A stretch of 5,950 nt of DNA from DAOUMU01 sp034409055 (GCA_034409055.1 DAOUMU010000440.1:1-5950); one strand, 5' to 3'; counted from the stretch's first letter, positions 1 through 5,625 are shown. Notes: generated by a model not told the origin, from the letters alone. Program-made: numbers and translations.

Positions 1-402
1 CTTGTTTTGGTGGGGTGTCAAATAAAGAATCGGTCTGCGGTGACGGGGATGTTTAGCGACGTTTCGGTAAGTAGGATTAAGACGATCGCTTTTATGTTGA
101 GTGCACTATTAGCGGGTCTTGCAGGCATCATGGCCAGTTGTAACTTTTCAGGTGTCCACCCTAATGCAGGAACCGACCTGGAATTTCAGACAATTGCCGG
201 CGCAGTCATTGGAGGCACAGCATTAACTGGTGGTGTTGGTACCGTTTTAGGCACAATTATGGGATCAAGCACTTTATTAGCATTACGAGCTGGCCTTGTG
301 CTAATGGGTGTAAATGTATATGTGTATAGGATACTGCTGGGTCCGTTACTTATAGCTGCTGTTGCTATGAAGGAAGCCTTACCGAGGCTGTATAAGAAAT
401 AA
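1..402 (+). CDS. Sugar ABC transporter permease, C-terminal part (5' end outside window)
   Basis: Inner-membrane permease of the ribose/xylose type (RbsC-like, BPD_transp_2 family), which would carry a sugar across the membrane with a periplasmic binding protein and an ATPase. The frame is open to base 1, so the TTG at 7 is probably internal; about 133 residues of a usual 310-340 are visible. Family signatures seen: SVSRIKTIAFMLSALLAGLA (a conserved cytoplasmic turn leading into a membrane helix), AGAVIGGTALTGGVGTVLGT (the Gly-rich IGGT-GG-GT block), then two hydrophobic segments around LVLMGVNVYVYR and LLGPLLIAAVAM, and a short basic tail ending RLYKK. The region just before SVSRIK is a poor match to the usual G-N-x-x-A-A pattern, so this copy is divergent. 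By eye it is more AT-rich than the genes downstream. Substrate unknown. Stop TAA at 400-402; no hairpin plus T-run terminator follows. Confidence 0.85.
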   Translation, partial: LVLVGCQIKNRSAVTGMFSDVSVSRIKTIAFMLSALLAGLAGIMASCNFSGVHPNAGTDLEFQTIAGAVIGGTALTGGVGTVLGTIMGSSTLLALRAGLVLMGVNVYVYRILLGPLLIAAVAMKEALPRLYKK

Positions 403-431
403 GTGATTGTATGTATGTGTACTAAGTGTTC

Positions 432-599
432 CGCGCGGTCGCATACCTAGCTTCTGACGAGTCCGGCACAATATCCGATTCTATAGTGGATTTTGATCAA
501 TCAGTCGAGGCAGGGGATGGCTGCAAACATTCCCAACCGGACCTATTCCATGCGGAGGCGGCGTTAGGTTGTATTGCAGTTGAAAAACCGACATTGTAG
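432..599 (+). pseudogene. Remnant: C-terminal tail of a short-chain dehydrogenase (SDR)
   Basis: The frame from about 432 to the TAG at 597-599 reads AVAYLASDESGTISDS, then IVDFDQSV, then a Gly/Asp/Pro-rich tail. This matches the last helix and strand of classical SDRs: a YLASDES-type helix end, a T-G-S-type turn (here decayed to ISDS) and a final strand. The intact SDR in this window has the equivalent FLASDEASFITGSTLNV near its C-terminus. IVDFDQSV recalls an SDR subgroup ending in IDFDQ. The frame is closed upstream by TAA at 423-425, only 21 bases past the permease stop, so the Rossmann fold, NNAG and YxxxK regions are all missing. There is no credible start codon or RBS. It is best read as the scar of a deletion that joined the permease gene to the end of an SDR gene. 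Identification rests on a short stretch recognised by eye. Confidence 0.6.
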
Positions 600-610
600 G
601 AAAATCAACT
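598..610 (+). promoter_or_regulatory. Ribosome binding site for the 611 gene
   Basis: AGGA at 598-601 lies 9 bases before the ATG at 611, a modest Shine-Dalgarno match. It overlaps the TAG that ends the SDR remnant. No convincing sigma-70-type promoter was found between 403 and 597, so transcription may come from upstream or from a promoter I cannot recognise. Confidence 0.5.
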
Positions 611-1603
611 ATGAGAATTCGATGGGGTATTTTATCCACCGCCCGTATTACCGACGCCTTGATTGGCCCGATAAAACAGGCCAAACGTAGCGAATTGGCT
701 GCGATAGCCAGTCGAAACCTGGACAAAGCCAGGGCCTTTGCTCAAAAAAATGGCATCCCTCAGGCCTACGGCAGCTACGAGGAGCTACTGGCCGACCCAA
801 CCATTGATGTGGTTTACATTCCGTTACCCAATAACCTGCACTGCGACTGGACGGTCAAAGCCGCCGAGGCGGGCAAACACGTTCTGTGTGAAAAACCAAT
901 GGTCACCACAATGGAAGAGATGGATAGAATTGAAGCGGCGGCCAGCGCCAACAATGTCACCGTTTTTGAAGCCTTTATGTATCTGAATCATCCCCAAACG
1001 CTAACAGTGAAAGAGATGATTGCGGAAGGCAAGCTGGGCAATCTTCAGTTTATCACTAGCTGGATGGGCTTCTACCTGCCGCCGGAGAACGACTGGGACT
1101 ATCGCCTGAACCCGGCGATGGGCGGCGGCTCGATGTGGGACACCGGCGTTTACCCCAACAGCCTGTCCATCAGCCTGGCCGGCCTGCCGGAAGAAGTGTG
1201 GGCGCGGCAAATCCTCGGCGAAACCGGTGCGGACGTTGCTTTCGATGCCCAGATGAAATTCTCTAACGGCGTGGTAGCCCAATTGTCTACCGGCTTCCGC
1301 ACTCCCATCCGTGACGGCGCCTATATTGTGGGCGATAAGGGCGCCATTCACCTGAGCGATCCCTGGCGCTGGCGGCGCGGCGCCCCCAACCAGGACAGCC
1401 GGATTGTGTTTACTTCGATTGACAATGAGGAGGAAGTGGCCGTTATCAGCGCAAATCCGTTCCTGTGTGAGGTGGAGGCGATGGAAGCGTGCGTGCTGGA
1501 TGGCGCGACCCCCAACGTTCCCTTAAACCTCAGCCGAGATTTTTTGCGGCGCGCGCTGGCCCTGTATGAGTCGGCCAAAACCGGCCAGGTGGTTAAATTG
1601 TAG
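611..1603 (+). CDS. Gfo/Idh/MocA-family NAD(P)-dependent sugar dehydrogenase
   Basis: Cytoplasmic oxidoreductase of 330 residues, a normal family length. The N-terminal Rossmann domain begins WGILSTARI (residues 5-13), a variant of the Gly-rich dinucleotide loop seen in the D-xylose dehydrogenase / dimeric dihydrodiol dehydrogenase branch. EKPM at 94-97 carries the conserved Lys95, and EAFMYLNHPQ at 120-129 begins the hinge to the C-terminal domain. GGGSMWDTGVYPNS at 171-184 supplies Tyr181, the position of the proposed catalytic Tyr in dihydrodiol dehydrogenase and glucose-fructose oxidoreductase; many other family members have His nearby instead. The family transfers hydride between a sugar or polyol hydroxyl and NAD(P). 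In this branch, oxidation of an aldose at C1 or of a cyclic polyol is likely, but the substrate is not readable. The ATG at 611 is chosen because the Rossmann strand starts at once and AGGA precedes it. The stop is followed by the next start after 7 bases. Confidence 0.9.
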   Translation: MRIRWGILSTARITDALIGPIKQAKRSELAAIASRNLDKARAFAQKNGIPQAYGSYEELLADPTIDVVYIPLPNNLHCDWTVKAAEAGKHVLCEKPMVTTMEEMDRIEAAASANNVTVFEAFMYLNHPQTLTVKEMIAEGKLGNLQFITSWMGFYLPPENDWDYRLNPAMGGGSMWDTGVYPNSLSISLAGLPEEVWARQILGETGADVAFDAQMKFSNGVVAQLSTGFRTPIRDGAYIVGDKGAIHLSDPWRWRRGAPNQDSRIVFTSIDNEEEVAVISANPFLCEVEAMEACVLDGATPNVPLNLSRDFLRRALALYESAKTGQVVKL

Positions 1604-1607
1604 AGGT
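1602..1607 (+). promoter_or_regulatory. RBS fixing the start at 1611
   Basis: AGAGGT overlaps the TAG stop of the preceding gene and lies 3 bases before the ATG at 1611. This is tight but usable and suggests translational coupling. It argues against the longer in-frame start at 1566, which has no such site and lies inside the previous gene. Confidence 0.5.
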
Positions 1608-1610
1608 AAC

Positions 1611-2381
1611 ATGTATCGTTTATCAATTTGTGCGGACACCGTTTTTCTCGATTTACCGTTTGAAGAACGCCTCAAAAAAATCGTCGGTGCCGGTTTTCTG
1701 GTGGAGTTTTGGGGCTGGAAGGGGCGCAATCTGGATGTCATCAGCCGGAATAATATTGAGGTGTGCGGCTTTTCCGGGACGCAGGGCGGCTCCTGCGTTC
1801 ACCCCGACGGACTGGCCGATTACGTGGCCGGCATCGCCGAATCCACCCCTGTTGGTAAAAAGTACGGTGCGTCTTTCCTGGTTGTTCACGGCGGCGAACT
1901 TGGCCCCAACGGCGAGGTGGTCCACAAAATCTCCGGCAACCCGGCCACCCACTGGATCACCGCCTACAAGGCCCTCAGCCAACTGGCGAAGTTGGGCGAG
2001 GAGAACCAGATCACCTACACCCTGGAAGTCCTCAACACCAAGGTTGACCACGCCGGTTACTCCATCAACATCATCGAAGACGCGGTGCGGCTGGTGAAAG
2101 AGGTAGACAGCCCGCACGTCAAAATTCTGTTTGACATCTACCACACCCAGGTTGAAGAGGGCAACGTGGTGGAACTGCTGCAAAAATATCATCCCTACAT
2201 TGGGCACATTCACGTGGCCGATGTGCCCGGTCGCCACGAGCCGGATACCGGCGAGCTGAATTACCGCTTCATTGCCCAAGCGTTGCGCGACATAGGCTAC
2301 GAGGGCATTGTGGGCATGGAAGCCTATGCGCTGGCCGATAGTAATGAGGCCATGGAGCGCTTCCGGGCCGCGTTCAGCTAG
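1611..2381 (+). CDS. Hydroxypyruvate-isomerase-like sugar isomerase (TIM barrel)
   Basis: Metal-dependent xylose-isomerase-like TIM barrel, 256 residues, close to E. coli Hyi/OtnI in length and motifs. Family-like blocks are VEFWGW (31-36), LEVLNTKVDHAGY (138-150), ILFDIYHTQVEEGN (172-185), IGHIHVADVPGRHEPDTGE (197-215) and GMEAY (235-239). Expected metal ligands are Glu139, Asp175, His201 and Glu237. His201 sits where Hyi proteins usually carry Gln (IGHIQ...), a possible sign of changed specificity. The family isomerises hydroxypyruvate or 2-oxo-tetronates, or epimerises ketoses; the true substrate is unknown. The start is the ATG at 1611, behind AGAGGT at 1602-1607. An upstream in-frame ATG at 1566 would overlap the previous gene and add 15 residues (MSRPKPARW...) absent from the family. 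It probably shares a transcript with the dehydrogenase before it. Confidence 0.88.
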   Translation: MYRLSICADTVFLDLPFEERLKKIVGAGFLVEFWGWKGRNLDVISRNNIEVCGFSGTQGGSCVHPDGLADYVAGIAESTPVGKKYGASFLVVHGGELGPNGEVVHKISGNPATHWITAYKALSQLAKLGEENQITYTLEVLNTKVDHAGYSINIIEDAVRLVKEVDSPHVKILFDIYHTQVEEGNVVELLQKYHPYIGHIHVADVPGRHEPDTGELNYRFIAQALRDIGYEGIVGMEAYALADSNEAMERFRAAFS

Positions 2382-2394
2382 AATCGCCTGTACT

Positions 2395-2420
2395 TGTTCC
2401 CAAACTCCAGTTTGGGAACA
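2395..2420. repeat. Perfect hairpin repeat, TTCCCAAAC type
   Basis: TGTTCCCAAAC at 2395-2405 pairs perfectly with GTTTGGGAACA at 2410-2420 around the loop TCCA, an 11-bp stem. It begins 14 bases after the isomerase stop. No T-run follows on the + strand, so a classical intrinsic terminator is unlikely, though it could stabilise or pause the transcript. It is the best preserved of four related units in this spacer. Confidence 0.9.
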
Positions 2421-2431
2421 CACTTGCCAGA

Positions 2432-2466
2432 GAAACTCCGTTTCGGGTACGGTGGAAACAGAGTTT
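2432..2466. repeat. Two degenerate hairpin units of the same repeat cluster
   Basis: GAAAC at 2432-2436 pairs with GTTTC at 2440-2444 around TCC. AAAC at 2456-2459 pairs with GTTT at 2463-2466 around AGA. Both keep the AAAC-n3-GTTT core of the flanking units but have lost the outer stem. Centres of the four units fall about 30, 23 and 30 bases apart, suggesting one composite repeat cassette rather than four independent insertions. Confidence 0.65.
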
Positions 2467-2478
2467 GCGTGGTAATTG

Positions 2479-2503
2479 CGTCCCCAAACGGAGTTTGGGA
2501 ACG
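2479..2503. repeat. Second strong hairpin repeat, one mismatch
   Basis: CGTCCCCAAAC at 2479-2489 pairs with GTTTGGGAACG at 2493-2503 around GGA, with a single C-A mismatch at 2482/2500. With 2395-2420 it frames the 109-base composite repeat. The loop GGA and its flanks look like the opposite-strand version of the first unit's TCC loop, so the cassette may be roughly inverted-symmetric. A run of A follows on the + strand, which would be a T-run for leftward transcription only. Confidence 0.85.
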
Positions 2504-2544
2504 AGGAAAAAAATTACATTTCATATAGGAAGAATAAAAATGAT

Positions 2545-2551
2545 AAAGGAG
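2545..2551 (+). promoter_or_regulatory. Strong RBS for the zinc dehydrogenase
   Basis: AAAGGAG at 2545-2551 ends 8 bases before the ATG at 2560, a near-ideal Shine-Dalgarno site. It also lies inside a nine-codon reading frame, ATG at 2540 to TAG at 2564-2566, that overlaps the dehydrogenase start and has its own AGGA at 2527-2530. Confidence 0.7.
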
Positions 2552-2559
2552 AATGATAT

Positions 2560-3609
2560 ATGCTAGGAGCAGTGTTTGAAGGCAACGGAAAATTGGTGCT
2601 TAAGGACAGGCCTAAGCCCGAATTGAAGAAAGATACCGATGCGTTGATCAAGGTGACCGGTGTGGGGATCTGCGGAACCGATTTGCATATTTTGCAGGTC
2701 CCGCCGGCGCATCCGGCAAAGCAAAACATTATTTTGGGGCATGAATTTACCGGTGAGATCGTGGAGGTCGGCAGCCGAATTCCCGACTTTGCGCCCGGTG
2801 ACACCGTTCTGATCGATCCCCACCCGGGCTGCGGGCTTTGCGAAGAGTGTAAAAACGGCAATACGGATATTTGTATTTCGCTGATCGCCGCCTCAGGGGA
2901 ACCCGGCCATCCCGCCACCATCGGTATTTTTTCCGATGGCGCCATGACCAGTTATGCCATTGTACCCCGGGAGTCGTTGTTTAAGGTAGACCCCAAGATC
3001 CCTTCCCATATTCGCGCCCTGGGCGAACCGCTGGCTTGTATATTGAATGCCACCAATAAATTGAAGGCGCAGCCCGGAGATACGGTGCTCGTTCTGGGAG
3101 CGGGTCCCATCGGGCTGCTGTTCACCGCCGTGCTGAAGGCCAATGGTGCCTCCAAGGTCATCGTATCCGAGATTTCCGATTATCGCAGAGAGGCTGCCAA
3201 GGCGTGTGGCGCAACTCTGGTTGTCGATCCTCAGAAAGAGGATCTCGAAGCCATTGTGAAGCGCGAAACCGACGGCGGACCGAATATCGTGGTTGAGGCC
3301 GTGGGTCCTCTTCTTCCTCAGGCCATCGAGTTGGTTGGCCACCGGGGGACGATCCTGCAATTCGGGCACGACGAGAACGTCGAGCCGGCCATTCCGGTGG
3401 GCGTGATGCTTAAAAAGGAAGTCCAGATTTTAGGCGCCTATATCGGCCGCTACAGTTTTGAGCGGGCAGCGAAAGTTATGGAAAGCGGCCAACTTCCCCT
3501 GGACCAGATTGTTTCCCACCGCCTTCCCTTGTCAAAAGTTCATGAAGGCATTGAATTACTACGCCAGGGTAAAGGATTAAAAATCATCCTCGAACCTGAG
3601 GAATATTAA
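2560..3609 (+). CDS. Zinc-dependent medium-chain alcohol/polyol dehydrogenase
   Basis: Cytoplasmic MDR-family dehydrogenase, 349 residues, typical length. The catalytic domain shows ICGTDLH (37-43; catalytic-zinc Cys38), GHEFTGE (60-66; His61, Glu62) and GEPLAC (155-160; Glu156). The structural-zinc lobe has Cys91, Cys94, Cys97 and Cys105, all present, so both zinc sites look intact. The Rossmann motif GAGPIG is at 180-185. Glu204, at the end of the second strand (VIVSE), suggests NAD over NADP. Overall pattern is closest to sorbitol/L-iditol, threonine and related polyol dehydrogenases, which oxidise a secondary hydroxyl to a ketone. In this setting a polyol or sugar-acid substrate is most likely; threonine dehydrogenase is a less likely alternative. 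It opens the second gene run, behind a strong RBS, and is 17 bases ahead of the SDR. Confidence 0.92.
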   Translation: MLGAVFEGNGKLVLKDRPKPELKKDTDALIKVTGVGICGTDLHILQVPPAHPAKQNIILGHEFTGEIVEVGSRIPDFAPGDTVLIDPHPGCGLCEECKNGNTDICISLIAASGEPGHPATIGIFSDGAMTSYAIVPRESLFKVDPKIPSHIRALGEPLACILNATNKLKAQPGDTVLVLGAGPIGLLFTAVLKANGASKVIVSEISDYRREAAKACGATLVVDPQKEDLEAIVKRETDGGPNIVVEAVGPLLPQAIELVGHRGTILQFGHDENVEPAIPVGVMLKKEVQILGAYIGRYSFERAAKVMESGQLPLDQIVSHRLPLSKVHEGIELLRQGKGLKIILEPEEY

Positions 3610-3610
3610 T

Positions 3611-3618
3611 AAAGGAGG
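3611..3618 (+). promoter_or_regulatory. Very strong RBS for the SDR
   Basis: AAAGGAGG at 3611-3618 is an almost full anti-16S match, 8 bases before the ATG at 3627 and directly after the preceding stop. It predicts high translation of the SDR relative to its neighbours. Confidence 0.75.
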
Positions 3619-3626
3619 AAACAAAT

Positions 3627-4406
3627 ATGAGACATACGGATCGAGTGGCCATTATCACCGGCGGGGGAAACGGCATTGGGCAGAGCACATGCGAATACAT
3701 GGCCCAATTGGATTGCACTGTTATTGTCGCAGACATCAAAGAAGGTGATGCCAAGAAAGTTGCCGAAGGCATTCAGAAAAACGGCGGCAAAGCGCTGGCA
3801 ATGAAAGTTGACGTGACCCAAAAGGCCGAAGTGGAACAGATGGTGGCCGATATTCTCAAAACCTATGGGAAAATAGACATTTTATTTAACAACGCCGGAA
3901 CCGACATCAAAGGCCATATTACGGAAATCAAAGAAGAGACATGGGATTTTCTGATCGCCTTGAACCTTAAAGGTACCTTTCTGCCCACACAGGCTGTTGC
4001 ACCATCCATGATAGAACGCAAATACGGCCGTATTATCAACATGTCCTCAATGGCAGGCAAAACAGGGGAGCCATTAACCAGCGCCTACAATGTAACCAAA
4101 TTCGGCGTGGTTGGGTTTACGCAAGCTGTTGCCCTGGACCTTGGCCCCCACAATATTACCGTCAATGCGGTCTGCCCCGGAGCCGTCGCCACGGAATTGC
4201 ATAAAAAAAGCGTCGCTCAATCGGCAGCCATAAAAGGAATGACCCCGGAAGCCTTCTTGAAAGAATTTTTCATTGATCCGACACCTTTGGGCCGCATGGC
4301 CCAACCATTGGATGTGGCGCAAGCGGTGAGTTTTTTGGCATCCGATGAAGCCAGCTTCATTACCGGCAGTACATTGAATGTTGCCGGTGGAAGAGAAATG
4401 CACTAG
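3627..4406 (+). CDS. Short-chain dehydrogenase/reductase (SDR), classical type
   Basis: NAD(P)-dependent oxidoreductase, 259 residues, the usual classical-SDR length. Everything expected is present: TGGGNGIG (11-18) cofactor loop, Asp36 at the end of strand two (VIVAD), which points to NAD, VDVT (61-64), NNAG (88-91), Asn113, SS at 140-141 in IINMSSMAG, and the catalytic Tyr154/Lys158 in SAYNVTK. PG at 184-185 and the terminal FLASDEASFITGS complete the fold. Such enzymes interconvert hydroxyl and keto groups on sugars, polyols, sugar acids or 3-oxoacyl groups. The dehydrogenase/isomerase context favours a carbohydrate substrate, but specificity cannot be read. It lies 17 bases from genes on both sides, in an apparent operon. 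By eye its codon use is somewhat more AT-rich than the 611-2381 pair. Confidence 0.93.
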   Translation: MRHTDRVAIITGGGNGIGQSTCEYMAQLDCTVIVADIKEGDAKKVAEGIQKNGGKALAMKVDVTQKAEVEQMVADILKTYGKIDILFNNAGTDIKGHITEIKEETWDFLIALNLKGTFLPTQAVAPSMIERKYGRIINMSSMAGKTGEPLTSAYNVTKFGVVGFTQAVALDLGPHNITVNAVCPGAVATELHKKSVAQSAAIKGMTPEAFLKEFFIDPTPLGRMAQPLDVAQAVSFLASDEASFITGSTLNVAGGREMH

Positions 4407-4411
4407 AGGAT

Positions 4412-4416
4412 AGGAG
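4412..4416 (+). promoter_or_regulatory. RBS supporting a GTG start at 4424
   Basis: AGGAG at 4412-4416 lies 7 bases before GTG at 4424. Good spacing and the absence of any nearby in-frame ATG make GTG the start. The residues that follow (IKLGIVEWALP) already form the first barrel strand, so the protein is complete from here. Confidence 0.65.
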
Positions 4417-4423
4417 AACGATA

Positions 4424-5254
4424 GTGACTGATCAAATTAAACTCGGAATAGTGGAATGGGCCTTACCTGTAGATGGACCTTATGGCTGTAAAATTGCCGC
4501 CGATGTGGGATTTGAAGGCATCCAGTTGGATATCGGCAGTTATCAACGCAATTTTCCTATTACCAAACGCTCTGTCCAGAAGGCCTATTTGGAAGCAGCC
4601 GACCAATTTGGCATCGAATATCCAGCCATTGGTTGCAATGCGCTGGATATTTACGGCATGGTGGCCCCCAAAGGATTCCCGGAAAGGGCCATCGCCCTTA
4701 AGGTCATGACTGGCGCTATTGATGCTGCCGCGGCCATAGGAATCCCCGTGGTGATGATCCAGAGTTTCAAGGCCAGCGCCATTGAAACGGAACAGGATTT
4801 TGAACGGGCGATCAATGTGTTCGGCGAAGTGTGTGAATATGCTCTGGATAAAGGGCAGATCACTATCGGGATGGAAAATTTATTATCTGTAGATGACCTC
4901 ATTCGGTTGATCGATGAAGTTGGCAAGCCCAATTTGAAGGTTTTCTTCGATACCCAAAATTACTACCTGGACCAAAAAGCGGATACCGCGGCCATGGTTG
5001 AACCGTTGATGCCCCACATCTGCGAGGTCCACGTCAAAGATGGCTACGAAGCCGATATTGAACCCAGCGGCGCCCTGTTGGGCGAAGGCGATAGCAGATT
5101 TTTCGACACCATTGCCGAACTGCGCAGATGTGGGTACAGCGGCTGGTTCATTTCGGAGAATTTCTATGATCGCGGCCCGGTAAGCAGGCTGAGTGATGAT
5201 CCGATAGAGCTGTTGTCGAAAGATTACCAGGTCATGAAAAGTGTTGCCTGGTGA
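4424..5254 (+). CDS. Sugar phosphate isomerase/epimerase-family TIM barrel
   Basis: Second xylose-isomerase-like TIM barrel of the window, 276 residues, family-typical. Strand one is LGIVEW (7-12), and GFEGIQLDIG (29-38) is the usual second strand. Probable metal ligands are Glu151 (IGMENL), Asp176 (VFFDTQN), His203 (CEVHVKDG) and Glu245 (FISENF), the arrangement of UlaE/IolE-like enzymes. LLGEGDSRFFDTI (218-230) matches the common G-E-G-x-x-x-F loop near the active site. It would move a carbonyl or invert a stereocentre of a ketose or inosose. It is not a close copy of the 1611 gene and belongs to a different subgroup. The start is GTG. Its TGA stop overlaps the next GTG start by four bases (GTGA), which suggests coupled translation with a Gfo/Idh partner that is now truncated. 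Exact substrate unknown. Confidence 0.87.
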   Translation: MTDQIKLGIVEWALPVDGPYGCKIAADVGFEGIQLDIGSYQRNFPITKRSVQKAYLEAADQFGIEYPAIGCNALDIYGMVAPKGFPERAIALKVMTGAIDAAAAIGIPVVMIQSFKASAIETEQDFERAINVFGEVCEYALDKGQITIGMENLLSVDDLIRLIDEVGKPNLKVFFDTQNYYLDQKADTAAMVEPLMPHICEVHVKDGYEADIEPSGALLGEGDSRFFDTIAELRRCGYSGWFISENFYDRGPVSRLSDDPIELLSKDYQVMKSVAW

Positions 5255-5482
5255 TAGAGGTTACAGCCAAGCCTTTAAATTACGGAATGGTCGGCGGTGG
5301 CAGAGTCGCCCTCATCGGTAAGGTCCACAGAACATCTATCGCGCTGAACAGAGACTGCCGGCTCGCAGCCGGGGCCTTTTCGTCTTTGGCGGTAAAGAAC
5401 CTGGCCTCCGGCAGGGAACTGGGTGTTGATGAAGACCGGATTTACGCATCCTATGCCGAGATGGCGCGTAAAGAGGCCGGGC
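5251..5482 (+). pseudogene. Truncated Gfo/Idh/MocA dehydrogenase (N-terminal part only)
   Basis: Starts with GTG overlapping the previous stop (GTGA). Residues 10-26, LNYGMVGGGRVALIGKV, are the Gly-rich start of a Gfo/Idh/MocA Rossmann fold in the branch that usually reads GMVGGG-x-GA-x-IG; here Val replaces the third Gly. It continues with LAAGAFSS and an ASGRELGVDEDRIYASY-type stretch (about 52-68), then EMARKEAGR, after which homology stops. Family members run to about 330-390 residues; only about 77 remain, with no EKP motif, hinge or catalytic domain. The formal frame reads on to TGA at 5551-5553 (100 codons), but those last residues look like another gene read out of frame. It is almost certainly non-functional as a dehydrogenase. 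It was probably the last operon partner of the upstream epimerase. Confidence 0.8.
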
Positions 5483-5590
5483 GGAGGCTTTGTGTTCACC
5501 ATCCACAATGTCCAGCCCAAGAGTCCGGTCAAAAACGTATGGGCTATGTATGAAACGGTGCGCGAACACGGGCATTATCCCCTCAGTTAG
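5471..5590 (+). pseudogene. Remnant: C-terminus of a uroporphyrinogen decarboxylase-family protein
   Basis: In the +2 frame relative to 1, the codons from about 5471 to TAG at 5588-5590 read (KRP)GGGFVFTIHNVQP, then NVWAMYETVREHGHYPL. This is the characteristic end of UroD/MtaA-like proteins: a GGGF-(I/V)-F strand, an HN-(I/V)-Q-P turn and a final helix NxxAMYEAxREYGxYP. The stretch between F-T and H-N seems one residue short. Everything upstream (about 300 residues) is absent, replaced by the Gfo/Idh head in another frame. No RBS or start precedes it. UroD-family genes that are not for haem synthesis (methyltransferase-like) occur beside sugar ABC transporters and Gfo/Idh genes in several phyla, so this may be an original cluster member. 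The call rests on about 36 residues. Confidence 0.65.
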
Positions 5591-5602
5591 CGAATGATAG
5601 TT

Positions 5603-5625
5603 CAGTAATCAGTGAACAGTAATCA
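5603..5625. repeat. Two copies of CAGTAATCA with 14-base period
   Basis: CAGTAATCA occurs at 5603-5611 and again at 5617-5625, separated by GTGAA. This is one full period plus part of a second of a CAGTAATCAGTGAA-type tandem repeat. Such short repeats often sit in intergenic DNA next to rearrangement points. It starts 13 bases after the UroD-remnant stop. Confidence 0.6.

Noticed and set aside
454..480. CTGACGAGTCC resembles the CUGANGAG half of a hammerhead ribozyme core.
   Set aside because: The required second core strand (GAAA closing stem II) is missing; the sequence reads GATT there and stem II does not pair convincingly. The bases are better explained as Ser-Asp-Glu-Ser codons of the SDR remnant.
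1566..1610. In-frame ATG at 1566 as start of the Hyi-like gene.
   Set aside because: It lies inside the preceding gene, has no RBS and adds 15 residues foreign to the family; ATG at 1611 has AGAGGT and begins at the first barrel strand.
1653..2423. Long minus-strand open frame opposite the Hyi-like gene.
   Set aside because: It is a mirror of GC-rich codons of the + strand gene, with no recognisable domain. The + strand frame has clear family motifs and catalytic residues. Other minus-strand frames opposite the genes are rejected for the same reason.
2395..2503. CRISPR-like array from the regularly spaced repeat units.
   Set aside because: Units are short palindromes of unequal length with degenerate copies, spacers are only about 10-20 bases, and no cas genes are visible.
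2395..2520. Rho-independent terminator at the hairpins.
   Set aside because: Neither strong hairpin is followed by a T-run on the + strand. The A-run at 2507-2513 could serve only leftward transcription, and no leftward gene exists here.
5483..5553. Last 23 residues of the 100-codon frame as a genuine novel C-terminus of the Gfo/Idh protein.
   Set aside because: The same bases in another frame give a clear UroD-family ending, so these residues are most simply an out-of-frame reading after a deletion.
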